Assembly: GCF_019222765.1 (NCBI RefSeq)
Contig: NZ_CP078145.1
Coordinates: forward strand, 8,556,001 to 8,620,000
Length of the DNA stretch: 64,000 bases
Source: Nocardia iowensis
GTDB taxonomy: Bacteria; Actinomycetota; Actinomycetes; Mycobacteriales; Mycobacteriaceae
Direction of reading: 5' to 3'
Both the position numbers and the translations under genes were made by a program. How positions within the stretch are numbered: the first letter of the stretch is position 1; every line of letters begins with the position of its first letter. This document shows, piece after piece, positions 16,708-24,736 of this stretch. The notes under the pieces are model-generated. The model was not told the origin of the DNA and made no database searches. It saw nothing but the letters and a program-made list of their open reading frames with translations.

Positions 16708-17517
16708 ATGCGGAGTGATCGGCTGAGCGACCTGCGTGGGACGTATCAGGTGCGCTCGCACCAGCTCGTCTCCGCGCCTGCCTCGGCGTTCACCGGCCTC
16801 GAGGTGGTCCGCTGCGTCGGGTTCGATGTGCTGGAGCCGAACCCGGTGCGGCGCAGGAAAATTCCGGGCGGCACTGTCAAGCTCGTGTTCGCGCTGGAGG
16901 GGACCTTCGAGGGGCGCAGTCTGGACCCCACCGCGCTGGTCATCGGCTTGCACGATCGGGCGGGGACGGCCGGGCACGCCGGGCGGATGCGCAGCGTGCA
17001 GGTGCAACTCGATCCGCTGACGGCGCGCCGGTTGCTGGGTGTTCCGATGGACGAATTACGCAACGGCGCAGTAGAACTCGCCGAATTTCACGGTCGCGCA
17101 GTGCGCCGCTTGGCCGAACGCCTCGCCGAAATCCCCACCTGGCCCGCACGATTCGCTTTGGTGGCCGAGTATCTGCGGGAACGCTCGGCAGCGGCGGACG
17201 ATCGCGAAGACGCCGCGGTGACCTATGCGGTCCGGGAATTGCGACGATCGCGGGGCCTCCTGCCGATAGCCACCCTCGCTGCGGAAAGCGGTTGGAGCCC
17301 ACGGCATTTCCGGCGCCGATTCGCCGAGCAGGTCGGCCTGCCGCCGAAGGACTATGGTTCGCTGCTGCGCTTCTCGGCCGCGCTCTCCGCATTGGCGAGC
17401 GAACCCACGCGCGATATGAGCACGCTCGCGGGCGATTTCGGCTACTACGACCAATCCCATCTCATCCGAGACTTCCGGCGCTTCGCCGGTGCGCCGCCCG
17501 GCCGCCTGCTCGACTGA
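16708..17517 (+). CDS. AraC-family transcriptional regulator
   Basis: 269 residues. The N-terminal sensor part (1-160) starts MRSDRLSDLRGTYQVRSHQL and has a conserved GGTVKLVFALEG strand. The C-terminal AraC domain (about 175-268) has two helix-turn-helices, LLPIATLAAESGWSPRHFRR and a second with FGYYDQSHLIRDFRRFAGAP. The stretch QVQLDPLTARRLLGVPMDEL is typical of the DUF6597-like sensor found in this subgroup. The gene stands 80 bases before a small membrane protein gene in the same direction, a plausible target. ATG 16708 has only a close GAGGG. Confidence 0.85.
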   Translation: MRSDRLSDLRGTYQVRSHQLVSAPASAFTGLEVVRCVGFDVLEPNPVRRRKIPGGTVKLVFALEGTFEGRSLDPTALVIGLHDRAGTAGHAGRMRSVQVQLDPLTARRLLGVPMDELRNGAVELAEFHGRAVRRLAERLAEIPTWPARFALVAEYLRERSAAADDREDAAVTYAVRELRRSRGLLPIATLAAESGWSPRHFRRRFAEQVGLPPKDYGSLLRFSAALSALASEPTRDMSTLAGDFGYYDQSHLIRDFRRFAGAPPGRLLD

Positions 17518-17597
17518 GCGTGTCCCATTCGTCCAATACCGCGACGTAGGGCGAGACGTAGCGTTTCTCGCACCTCGACCGCGAAGGAAAATCCGCG

Positions 17598-17978
17598 ATG
17601 TCCGCACCGATTACCGTGCGTGTGGCCGCCATCGGCATCGGCATTCACGCTATCAATCATGTTCTCGTCCTGGTGTCCTCGCCGTTCAGCTGGAACGTCG
17701 GCACCGTTTTCCACCTCATCGGCGCACCGCTCTATGCCGCCATTCTGCTGCCACTACTGCGCGGCAAGAATTGGGCCCGGGTGACGATCACGGTATTGCT
17801 CGGCGCGCAATTCCTCGGGCGGTTCGTCGTGTGGGTGCTGTTTCCCAGCGTGCACCTAGCCCTGATCGGTGGTTGGGCGCTATCGGTGGTCGTGTTCGTG
17901 CTGCTGTGGGTTCCTGGATCGAGTCGTCGCTATTTTCGGCGCGCCGAGGCCCCCGCCGAAGCGCACGAGAGGATCTAG
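17598..17978 (+). CDS. small four-helix membrane protein
   Basis: 126 residues, start ATG 17598 with AAGGA upstream. Four predicted membrane segments: ITVRVAAIGIGIHAINHVLV, the stretch TVFHLIGAPLYAAILLPLL, ARVTITVLLGAQFLGRFVVW and a LALIGGWALSVVVFVLLW segment. The C-terminal tail is charged. It resembles the DUF4267/DoxX-like groups of small actinobacterial membrane proteins without a clear match. It follows the AraC gene by 80 bases and ends 2 bases before the convergent dcd stop. Confidence 0.7.
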   Translation: MSAPITVRVAAIGIGIHAINHVLVLVSSPFSWNVGTVFHLIGAPLYAAILLPLLRGKNWARVTITVLLGAQFLGRFVVWVLFPSVHLALIGGWALSVVVFVLLWVPGSSRRYFRRAEAPAEAHERI

Positions 17979-17980
17979 GT

Positions 17981-18580
17981 CTACCGCGATTCCGCGGCGT
18001 CCACTATCGCGGCGGGCAGCGGGAAGTTCAGGTAAGACTTCGACGGCGTAGGGCCACGCTGGCCCTGGTACTTCGAGCCCGCGGTGGCACTGCCGTACGG
18101 GTGCTCGGCCGGGCTGGTCAGCCTGAGCAGGCACAGCTGGCCGATCTTCATGCCGGGCCACAGGGTGATCGGCAGGTTGGCCACGTTGGACAGCTCCAGG
18201 GTGATGTGGCCGCTGAAGCCGGGGTCGATGAAACCGGCGGTCGAATGGGTCAGCAGGCCGAGCCTGCCCAGGCTCGACTTCCCCTCCAGCCGACCGGCCA
18301 GGTCGTCCGGCAGCGTGCACACCTCGAGGGTGGAGCCGAGCACGAACTCGCCGGGATGCAACACGAACGGCTCACCGGGGGCGGGCTCGACCAGGCTGGT
18401 CAGCTCGTCCTGCCGTTGCGCGGGATCGATGTGGGTGTAGCGGGAGTTGTCGAACACCCGGAACATCCCGTCCAGCCGCACGTCGATACTCGACGGCTGG
18501 ATCAGGCTCTCCAGGAGCGGCTCGACGCCGAGACGCCCAGCGGCGATCTCCGCACGGATGTCACGATCGGAAAGCAGCAC
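17981..18580 (-). CDS. dcd: dCTP deaminase, probably bifunctional dCTP deaminase/dUTPase
   Basis: 199 residues from GTG 18580 (protein begins [17 protein letters not shown] after the start, the conserved Dcd N-terminus); a longer frame upstream is rejected. Signature blocks: [47 protein letters not shown] (catalytic Ser/Arg region) and [20 protein letters not shown] with the catalytic Glu. It closely parallels Rv0321, which in M. tuberculosis converts dCTP directly to dUMP. About nine residues longer at the C-terminus ([13 protein letters not shown]) than Rv0321. Supplies dUMP for thymidylate synthesis. Confidence 0.94.
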   Translation of the reverse strand: MLLSDRDIRAEIAAGRLGVEPLLESLIQPSSIDVRLDGMFRVFDNSRYTHIDPAQRQDELTSLVEPAPGEPFVLHPGEFVLGSTLEVCTLPDDLAGRLEGKSSLGRLGLLTHSTAGFIDPGFSGHITLELSNVANLPITLWPGMKIGQLCLLRLTSPAEHPYGSATAGSKYQGQRGPTPSKSYLNFPLPAAIVDAAESR

Positions 18581-18766
18581 GGCAAGCAGCGTAGCGCCTG
18601 CTCGCCGGTGCTCGTCAGCCGCACAGCGGCATCGGCACCAGCCGCCCAACTACATCGGCACCAGCCGCCCAACTACAGTGCGCCGCCGCGTGGCTTTTCC
18701 CCGCATGGCGCGGTTATCCTCGCACTCGTTCGGGCACTGTTGCCCGCGACCGAAGGGATGGACCGG

Positions 18767-19540
18767 ATGACCGAGGCCCCGCTGTTCGACCTGACCGGCC
18801 ACGTGTCCGTCGTCACCGGGGGCAACTCCGGCATCGGCCTCGGCTTCGCGCGCGGGCTCGCGCGGGCGGGCGCCGACGTGTGCATCGTCGGCCGCAATAC
18901 CGAGCGCAATGCCGACGCCGCCGACATCCTGCGCGGGTACGGCGGTCGCGTGCTCGCGCTGTCCTGCGATGTCGGCGACGAGCAGCAGGTGATCGACACC
19001 ATCGCCCGGACCGCCGACGAACTCGGCCGCATCGATTCGTGCTTCGTGAATGCCGGTGTGATGCAGGGCATGACGCCGTTCCTGGAGACCGACCTGAGCG
19101 AGTTCCGCCGGGTCACCTCGATCAATCTCGACGCCGCCTTCGTCACCCTGCGCGAGGCGGCGAAGGTCATGGTCGCCCAAGGCACGGCCGGCAGCCTGGT
19201 CGGCACCGCCAGTCTGGCTGCCCGTCAGGGTGTTCCGCGCGGTCAGTCGTACGCGGCCAGCAAGGCCGGGCTGATCGCGATCATGAACTCGATCGCCGTC
19301 GAACTCGGCAAACACGGCATCCGGGCCAACTCGGTGCTGCCCGGTTGGATCGAAACCCCGATGACCGACGGCGTTTTCGCGTGGGACCGCTTCCGCGACC
19401 GCGTCCAGCCCCGCATCCCCGCGAAACGCTGGGGACGCCCCACCGATTTCGAGGCGGTCGCGGTGTACCTGGCCAGCCCCGCCAGCGCGTATCACACCGG
19501 CGACACCCTGATGATCGACGGCGGCTACAGCATGTTCTGA
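18767..19540 (+). CDS. short-chain dehydrogenase/reductase
   Basis: 257 residues from ATG 18767 (GAAGGGA 9 bases upstream; an in-frame ATG at 18758 overlaps that site). Classical SDR motifs: TGGNSGIG (17-24), NAG (95-97), and the Ser149/Tyr162/Lys166 catalytic set in TASL...SYAASK. GWIETPMT and DTLMIDGGYSMF close the fold. An NAD(P)-dependent oxidoreductase; the substrate cannot be inferred. The long plus-strand frame opening at 17489 is a read-through across dcd and is not the gene. Confidence 0.88.
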   Translation: MTEAPLFDLTGHVSVVTGGNSGIGLGFARGLARAGADVCIVGRNTERNADAADILRGYGGRVLALSCDVGDEQQVIDTIARTADELGRIDSCFVNAGVMQGMTPFLETDLSEFRRVTSINLDAAFVTLREAAKVMVAQGTAGSLVGTASLAARQGVPRGQSYAASKAGLIAIMNSIAVELGKHGIRANSVLPGWIETPMTDGVFAWDRFRDRVQPRIPAKRWGRPTDFEAVAVYLASPASAYHTGDTLMIDGGYSMF

Positions 19541-19595
19541 CCGGCCGCGGCGCATCCTCAGCGAATCCACAGCGTGGAGATGGGATCGTGGGAGG

Positions 19596-20306
19596 GTGAC
19601 CACGAATCCCCCACCGGACCGGATCTGGCACCGGATCCCCGCGCTCGCCGTGCTGGCCGGGGTGCTGGCCGTGTTCGCCCTCGGACTCACCAGCAATGTG
19701 CTCGACCGGGACGGACTCACCATGATCGACACACCCCTGTCGAACTGGGCGATCGAACATCGCAACGGCACGCTGACGCCCCTCGCGATCACCGTCAGCT
19801 ACCTCGGCGGCACCGTCGCCATGACCATCGTGGCGACGCTGGCCGTCCTCGCGTTCGCCAAACTGGGCCGGTGGCGGGAGGCCGCACTCGTCGTTGTCAC
19901 CGGCCTCGGTTCATGGGCGCTGACCGATGGCGGCAAGCACCTCATCGATCGACCGCGGCCACCCGTCGTCAACCACATCATCGCGAAGACCAACCTGGCC
20001 TACCCTTCCGGCCACAGCCTGGGTTCGATCGTGGTCATCAGCACCCTCGCGCTACTGCTGATCCCGCGGATCCGCCGTCCCGCCATCCGCTGGGTCGCGG
20101 CCGTCGCCGCCGTCACCTTCGTTGCCGCAGTGGGGCTTTCCCGCATCTACCTCGGCGTGCACTGGCCCACCGATGTGCTCGGCGGCTGGACCCTCGGCGC
20201 CATGTGGGTCGTCCTGTGCTTCCTCGCCTACCGGTATCTCAACCAGCGGCAGGACCGCGCTGCCGCTGGTTTCGAGTACTCCGGTGCGTCGCGAGACGCG
20301 GCTTAA
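19596..20306 (+). CDS. PAP2-family membrane phosphatase
   Basis: 236 residues with about six membrane helices. The three phosphatase motifs are present in order: KHLIDRPRP (K-x6-RP), YPSGHS (PSGH) and SRIYLGVHWPTDVLGG (SR-x5-H). They face the outer side between helices. Family role: dephosphorylation of undecaprenyl pyrophosphate, phosphatidic acid or similar lipid phosphates. GTG 19596 directly follows GGAGG, so the start is not certain. Its stop overlaps the convergent metallo-beta-lactamase gene by 4 bases. Confidence 0.88.
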   Translation: MTTNPPPDRIWHRIPALAVLAGVLAVFALGLTSNVLDRDGLTMIDTPLSNWAIEHRNGTLTPLAITVSYLGGTVAMTIVATLAVLAFAKLGRWREAALVVVTGLGSWALTDGGKHLIDRPRPPVVNHIIAKTNLAYPSGHSLGSIVVISTLALLLIPRIRRPAIRWVAAVAAVTFVAAVGLSRIYLGVHWPTDVLGGWTLGAMWVVLCFLAYRYLNQRQDRAAAGFEYSGASRDAA

Positions 20307-21235
20307 CCGACCGGGATCCAGGTGGTGCGGCCGTCGGGATCGCGGTGGACTCGGCCGAACGGGACATCGGCGAAGTGGATGCCGAAGGCGAGGTCGCCGG
20401 TGGTGGCCAGGCGGTCGACCAGGATGCGGCGACGGCGGATGCCCTCGACGGGGTTGAAGTCCGAGGCGCTGGTCCACTCGGGGTGGGCAACCTGGACGGG
20501 AGAGTGCAGCGCGTCGCCGATCATGACGAGGCGACGACCCAGGGATTTGATGGCGAATGCGGTATGGCCCGGAGAATGCCCGGGAATCGATTGGGCGCGG
20601 ATACCGGGGAAGATCTCGTCGCCGTTGAGGATCGGCTGTACCCGCGGCGCCATCGCGGCCAGCATCGCCGGGGTGGTCATGCTTGCTTTCGCCCAGTCGG
20701 GCAGCGCCTCGACCAAGTCGGGGGCCAGCGATTGCCAGAATTCCCATTCGGGTTCGGCGACCAGGTAGCGGGCCTCGCCGAACGGCGCCGTACCACCGGG
20801 CCACGGTTGCAGCGTCCAGCCGAAGTGGTCGAGGTGCAGGTGGCTGAACGCGACGGCTTCGATCCGGTTGGCGACGCCGAGACGAGCGAGGTTGCGCACC
20901 AACGCACCCCCGTAGGTCGCGCCGGTCATCGGATTAGCCGGGTGGTCGGGCGCGACCACCGGCCCGATGCCCGCGTCGATGAGCAAGGCGCGTCGGCCGT
21001 ACTGCACCAGCAACCCGCCGATCCCCGCGACGAGATGCCCGTCGGCGTCGAGGTGATCGGCGTAGGTGACCCAATCCTGTTCGGTGGCATCGGGTAACCA
21101 GCCGCGCGGCTTCAAGAAGACCGCCCCATCGGGGACGTAAGTGAGCTTCATCAGTCCATGACGAATGGTGCGCAGCCGCGGTGGCCGACGCAGCCTCTCG
21201 GCCTGCGATCCAGGGGCAAAGCGGGTTTCGGTCAT
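20303..21235 (-). CDS. metallo-beta-lactamase-fold hydrolase
   Basis: 310 residues from ATG 21235 with AGGAG 6 bases upstream. The zinc motif is SHLHLDHFGW (His132, His134, Asp136, His137). Later ligands lie in IPGHSPGHTAFAI and in MIGDALHSP. It resembles the N-acyl-homoserine-lactone lactonase/MBL-fold group with a long N-terminal strand region (KLTYVPDGAVFLKPRGWLP). A quorum-quenching or lactone substrate is possible but not shown. The remaining upstream part of the open frame (to 21499) has no start context. Confidence 0.82.
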   Translation of the reverse strand: MTETRFAPGSQAERLRRPPRLRTIRHGLMKLTYVPDGAVFLKPRGWLPDATEQDWVTYADHLDADGHLVAGIGGLLVQYGRRALLIDAGIGPVVAPDHPANPMTGATYGGALVRNLARLGVANRIEAVAFSHLHLDHFGWTLQPWPGGTAPFGEARYLVAEPEWEFWQSLAPDLVEALPDWAKASMTTPAMLAAMAPRVQPILNGDEIFPGIRAQSIPGHSPGHTAFAIKSLGRRLVMIGDALHSPVQVAHPEWTSASDFNPVEGIRRRRILVDRLATTGDLAFGIHFADVPFGRVHRDPDGRTTWIPVG

Positions 21236-21885
21236 CAGCTGCTCCTCGTTCGAAATCTGACAGTAGCGCGCGAATACCGTTCGGATAATTCGAGATTCGC
21301 GGCTCGGCCATCGGCTAAGCGGTGCTAGGTATGTCGGTCGAGAAAGAGAACGCGAGTTCCGACATCGTCGCGGCAGACAACTAACGCCACCGGTTGCTGG
21401 CGGCGGCGGGCCGGTGAACAGGGACTGAACGAGGGCACGCTCGAATGGATGACACTGTGCGGCCATTGCGAGACTTACCGTGGGCGGGGGGCGAAACATT
21501 CACTCAGGCTGCCGAACCGGGCGCGCGGTTCGATCAAGTCGTCCTGAACTGCTTTGGGAGAGCAGTACATACGGTCTTCGGCCAAAAACCTTGCGGATAT
21601 CGGCCATAGCAGACAGCGATGAGCGAGTGGCCTCATGGGAGTGGCGGCGGTCGGTGGCTGACGCGGCCGTCAGGCGATCGCGGTCGCGATGCGATACCGC
21701 AGCTCGAGAGCCGCCGGGAACGGCGCGGGCCGAATCGATTTCGGGCCCTAGATCCATTCAATTTCCGTCACGACAGTGGTTGAATGCTGGGGCGACGCCG
21801 AATAGGAGCACCCTGGCGCGTCGCGCTTCGAACGGCAGGACGGCCGAAATAGCTTGGTCGACAACGGCAACCGGAGGAGCTGGCG
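21236..21885. other. 650-base region without a recognised gene
   Basis: Lies between the MBL-fold gene (start 21235) and a secreted-protein gene (start 21886). Frames on both strands are short, Arg/Ser-rich and lack ribosome sites. Contains the divergent promoters; nothing else seen. Confidence 0.4.
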
Positions 21886-22293
21886 ATGGGCATGATGCGA
21901 AGTGTGATCGGTGCGTCGCTATTGGTCGCCGGTGCGGCCACGATGACGCTGGCCGCGACCGGACCGGCAGCGGCAGAACCGCGGGACTGCGCGCTGGATC
22001 GCTCGCCGACCCGCGCGGCGGCGCACTGCGGTGGCGACGGCACCTACATTCTCGAAGTCGATTGCGTCGGGTTGAATCTGTCCGGCGGACCGATCCTGGG
22101 GGCCTACAACAAGTCGGTCACCGGCTTCGCCGATCCCACACCCGGGCGGGAGCTGTACACCCATCCCGCACGGGACTGCATGATGCCGCTGACCTTGGGA
22201 CAGATCGGCTTCGCGATCGACGCGCGCATCACCCAGACCCCTACTCGGCCGGGGCTGCCGCCGAACGCCTACGAGTACGACCCGGGTCGATAA
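21886..22293 (+). CDS. small secreted hypothetical protein
   Basis: 135 residues, start ATG 21886 after GGAGGAGC. Signal peptide MGMMRSVIGASLLVAGAATM through AAA before EPRDCALD. The mature protein of about 100 residues has four cysteines (in RDCAL, AHCGG, VDCVG and RDCMM), suggesting two disulfides, and a GLPPNAYEYDPGR end. I recognise no family. It stands just upstream of the partial tRNA duplication at 22408. Confidence 0.65.
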   Translation: MGMMRSVIGASLLVAGAATMTLAATGPAAAEPRDCALDRSPTRAAAHCGGDGTYILEVDCVGLNLSGGPILGAYNKSVTGFADPTPGRELYTHPARDCMMPLTLGQIGFAIDARITQTPTRPGLPPNAYEYDPGR

Positions 22294-22407
22294 GGACGCT
22301 TGGCGGCGCGGAGGTGGATCGGCTCACGACTGCGGACGCTGTGCTCGACCAGGTCAGGCGCGGATCAGCGATGTGTTTGCAGGCCCAATCCGGATTCCTG
22401 AACAAGG

Positions 22408-22490
22408 GAGTTGACCGTCGTAGTTGCTGGTCTGATAGGCGTCGCGGACGCGCTGATGCGCAGGCCGATGTAGTTCAATGTAGAACTTCT
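22408..22490 (+). pseudogene. partial duplicate of tRNA-Gly promoter and 5' half
   Basis: 83 bases that align with 24470-24552 with a handful of substitutions and two single-base indels. They include the TTGACC -35-like box, TCTGATAGGC, the leader CGCGGACGCGCTGATGCGCA and the tRNA 5' half GCCGATGTAGTTCAATG. One G of the D-loop GG is lost, and after AACTTCT the similarity stops, so no anticodon stem, T-arm or 3' acceptor strand exists. Not a functional tRNA. Confidence 0.85.
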
Positions 22491-22707
22491 CCTTCTGCCG
22501 CAACAGGATTCGGCCCTCTGCGATTATCTTCGATTACATACTCCGACCAGCAAGCATAGCGTGCAGCTATCTTCTGCCGAATAGCGCTGCCCGGCATCGG
22601 ATTCGGCCTGTGAGTTCCAACATAGTTCGCGGTTGTAATGAAATCGCTACGCGCTCAGATGATCTGGAAGTGGCTGCCAGTTGGGTGGCCTCTAGCGCGG
22701 AGGAAAT

Positions 22708-23247
22708 ATGACCCGATCTGTTCTGCTCGCGACCGCGGCGGCCACCCTCGCGGTGGCTCTCACGGCGTGCGGTGGCGAGGGCGCCTCCGATGCCGCCCCT
22801 TCGGCATCGAGCACCGTTTCCACATCCGCTCGGGGCACAGCACCCGCCCCCGGAACCGTCGAGCCCACGGCGGAGACCACTGCACCCGCCATCAAGACCA
22901 CCCCACCTGCCGCCGCGGAGCCGGAGCCCGCCACCTCGGCGGCGCCGCAGACCGCGCCGGCGACGGCCAAACCTTGCGCCGTGGTTACTCGCGAATACCT
23001 CATCACCACGCTGCGAATGACGGCATCGCCCAAGTATCCCTTGGCCGATCTCCAGAATGCGCGGTGCAGCGGGAACTACGCGACGGCGCTGAGCCAACCG
23101 GAAGGCACCCTGCACCCGGTCGTATACATGTTCAAGTACTCCGCACCGGAGGGGTGGCGCCTGATGGGGGTCGACGACGCAATCGACTGCGTGAACAGGC
23201 ACGGCGTTCCGCTCGAGGATGCCCGTGTGATCGGCTGCGCCCTCTAA
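22708..23247 (+). CDS. lipoprotein with Thr/Pro/Ala-rich stalk and small C-terminal domain
   Basis: 179 residues, ATG 22708 with GGAGGAA. The lipobox LTAC places the lipidated cysteine at 21. Residues 22-88 are a low-complexity Ala/Thr/Pro stalk. Residues 89-179 form a compact domain with four cysteines (KPCAVVTREYL, NARCSGNYA, DCVNRHG and GCAL at the very end), rich in aromatic strands (VVYMFKYSAPEGW). Similar stalk-plus-domain lipoproteins are common in Nocardia; function unknown. Lies between the two tRNA-Gly copies. Confidence 0.75.
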   Translation: MTRSVLLATAAATLAVALTACGGEGASDAAPSASSTVSTSARGTAPAPGTVEPTAETTAPAIKTTPPAAAEPEPATSAAPQTAPATAKPCAVVTREYLITTLRMTASPKYPLADLQNARCSGNYATALSQPEGTLHPVVYMFKYSAPEGWRLMGVDDAIDCVNRHGVPLEDARVIGCAL

Positions 23248-23356
23248 CAGCTCCGCTATTCCCGATGGTGACTCCGCCACTGCACTGGACTAGACGAATC
23301 CCCGCCCAGGACGAGACGGCGGCTGGGAACTGGGCGACGGAACGCATGGGAATCTC

Positions 23357-23574
23357 GTGACCGCCGCGCCATTGGACAAGGAACCGAGCCGAGTCCGATG
23401 GGTGCGGTGCCGTCTCAGCAAAGATCGCCCGCAAGGCGCTCCTGCCGAGCTCACCGCTGATGACCATCAACGCGTGATCAACCATCTGCGCGCTGGGCCG
23501 AGTATTACTGGTTCCAGGTGGTCTTCCTCGGCGAGGAAGACCACGGCCAGGCCGAGCGCACTATCCGCAAGTAA
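23357..23574 (+). pseudogene. possible frameshifted small gene
   Basis: Two frames each give protein-like sequence that joins only with a shift near 23490-23505. The first frame, from GTG 23357, contains SKDRPQGAPAELTADDHQRV followed by INHL. The second frame reads RWAEYYWFQVVFLGEEDHGQ and ends in AERTIRK then TAA (23572-23574), directly before the ribosome site of the next gene. Family not recognised. It may be a decayed gene or a sequencing-level frameshift. Confidence 0.35.
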
Positions 23575-23584
23575 AGGACTCCTC

Positions 23585-24019
23585 ATGTTGCGATCACATC
23601 GGTCCGCCGCAGGTGCGCTATCGGCGATGGGCACGATGGCGGCCGCGCTGGTGCTGACCGCTTCCGCCGCGCCTGCCGCGACCACCACTTTCACAGTTAC
23701 GCCGGGGGATCCGCCGACCTTCGTCACGGACTGCGCTTACACGGCGCTTGCGACGACCGATCCCGGCGCCTACATCCATTTCTACGACAGCCAAGGCGGG
23801 AGCTTCGATCCACCGAACGCGATCCAAGCCAACGGCACCGGTGACGTCATCGTGAGCTGGACGCCGTACAACCCTGGTTTGCACACGCTGCATGCCGTGC
23901 CGATCGGCGTCGCCGACGCCGCGCCGATCGACGGCGGTGAGCGGACCATCGAGATCGAGGTCACCGACAGCGGGAGAGGGTGCGCCCAGACCTTCCCGAT
24001 GTGGACGGTTCACGAATAG
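23585..24019 (+). CDS. small secreted hypothetical protein
   Basis: 144 residues from ATG 23585 with AAAGGA 6 bases upstream. A signal peptide with basic start (MLRSHRS) ends at APAA. The mature part of about 110 residues looks like a single immunoglobulin-like beta domain: alternating strands (TTFTVTPGDPPTFVTDCAYT, then AYIHFYDSQGG, then DVIVSWTPYNPGLHTLHAV) and one probable disulfide (TDCAY with RGCAQ). Ligand or role unknown. It also lies between the two tRNA-Gly copies. Confidence 0.7.
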   Translation: MLRSHRSAAGALSAMGTMAAALVLTASAAPAATTTFTVTPGDPPTFVTDCAYTALATTDPGAYIHFYDSQGGSFDPPNAIQANGTGDVIVSWTPYNPGLHTLHAVPIGVADAAPIDGGERTIEIEVTDSGRGCAQTFPMWTVHE

Positions 24020-24469
24020 TACTGGCCCCCAACCGGTTGGGCCGGCAACACAGCGAAATTCCGGGGAAGCACACGAGCACGCATGTGCCCGGTGTTCGCT
24101 CCTGAGACCTGACCCGGCCCAACGTAGCCAGGCTCGGAGAGATCTAGCTGATGTGCGGCACCTGCTGTCGTTACTCACGAGCGAACTCAATAAGGCGCGG
24201 CAACGAGGCCTCGAGCCCCTCATTCGACGGTCCTTCGACTACCTCCGTAGCCGGGTTGCACTCGACCTTCTCGGAGCTGGGGGACGTACGCATATTGAGA
24301 CTTGGGTACAGCCGGTGGTAGTTCTGAGCGCCGTTAGGGCACGCTTATCGGCGGTCAGGCGCTGGGGCGGGGTGGAGGTCTCTAGGCCGCTGCCCCAACC
24401 TCAGCTGAAAATCCGGAGTAAATCCGGAGTTGAGCCTCCATCAGGCTGGTTCCGGACCGATCGAGATCA
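24020..24469. other. 450-base region before tRNA-Gly without a recognised gene
   Basis: One plus-strand frame carries a helix-like stretch (DLADVRHLLSLLTSELNKAR) but has no start context and may be a remnant. A short direct repeat AATCCGGAGT occurs at about 24410 and 24421. Nothing else is supported. Confidence 0.3.
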
Positions 24470-24472
24470 GAG

Positions 24473-24503
24473 TTGACCGACGCAGTGGCTGGTCTGATAG
24501 GCT
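24473..24503 (+). promoter_or_regulatory. probable promoter of tRNA-Gly
   Basis: TTGACC (24473-24478) and TGATAGGCT (24495-24503) at sigma-70-like spacing, 22 bases ahead of the tRNA 5' end. The same pair is preserved in the partial duplicate at 22408, supporting function. Confidence 0.6.
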
Positions 24504-24524
24504 CGCGGACGCGCTGATGCGCAG

Positions 24525-24595
24525 GCCGATGTAGTTCAATGGTAGAACTTCTGCTTCCCAAGCAGACAGCGCGGGTTCGATTCCCGTCATCGGCT
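24525..24595 (+). tRNA. tRNA-Gly (anticodon CCC)
   Basis: Full cloverleaf: acceptor GCCGATG/CATCGGC (7 bp), D-arm GTTC-AATGGTA-GAAC, anticodon stem TCTGC/GCAGA with loop TTCCCAA (anticodon CCC), T-arm GCGGG-TTCGATT-CCCGT and U at position 73. The CCA is not encoded. In M. tuberculosis a glycine tRNA also lies near dcd/udgA, consistent with local synteny. A terminator follows at once. Confidence 0.95.
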
Positions 24596-24604
24596 CTGTA
24601 CCGG

Positions 24605-24638
24605 AGACCCTGGCCAAATTACTGGTCAGGGTCTTTTT
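24605..24638 (+). terminator. Rho-independent terminator of tRNA-Gly
   Basis: Stem AGACCCTGGCCA (24605-24616) with TGGTCAGGGTCT (24623-24634), one G-U pair, loop AATTAC, followed by a T run. It is the most classical terminator in the window. Confidence 0.9.
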
Positions 24639-24736
24639 CATGGACTCCATCGGGTAGCGCGCAGTACTGCGGGGGGAGCCGGGGTGGCTCAACAGGGGGA
24701 TGTGGGGGCTGGGTCGCGGGACCGACGATCTGGGGC

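Noticed and set aside
17489-18760. 683-codon plus-strand frame ending in the SDR gene
   Set aside because: Its first 420 codons run antisense to dcd and over other genes and show no domain; the SDR starts at 18767.
22408-24595. Integrative element with attL/attR at tRNA-Gly
   Set aside because: The repeated part is promoter plus tRNA 5' half, not the 3' end, and no integrase lies between the copies.
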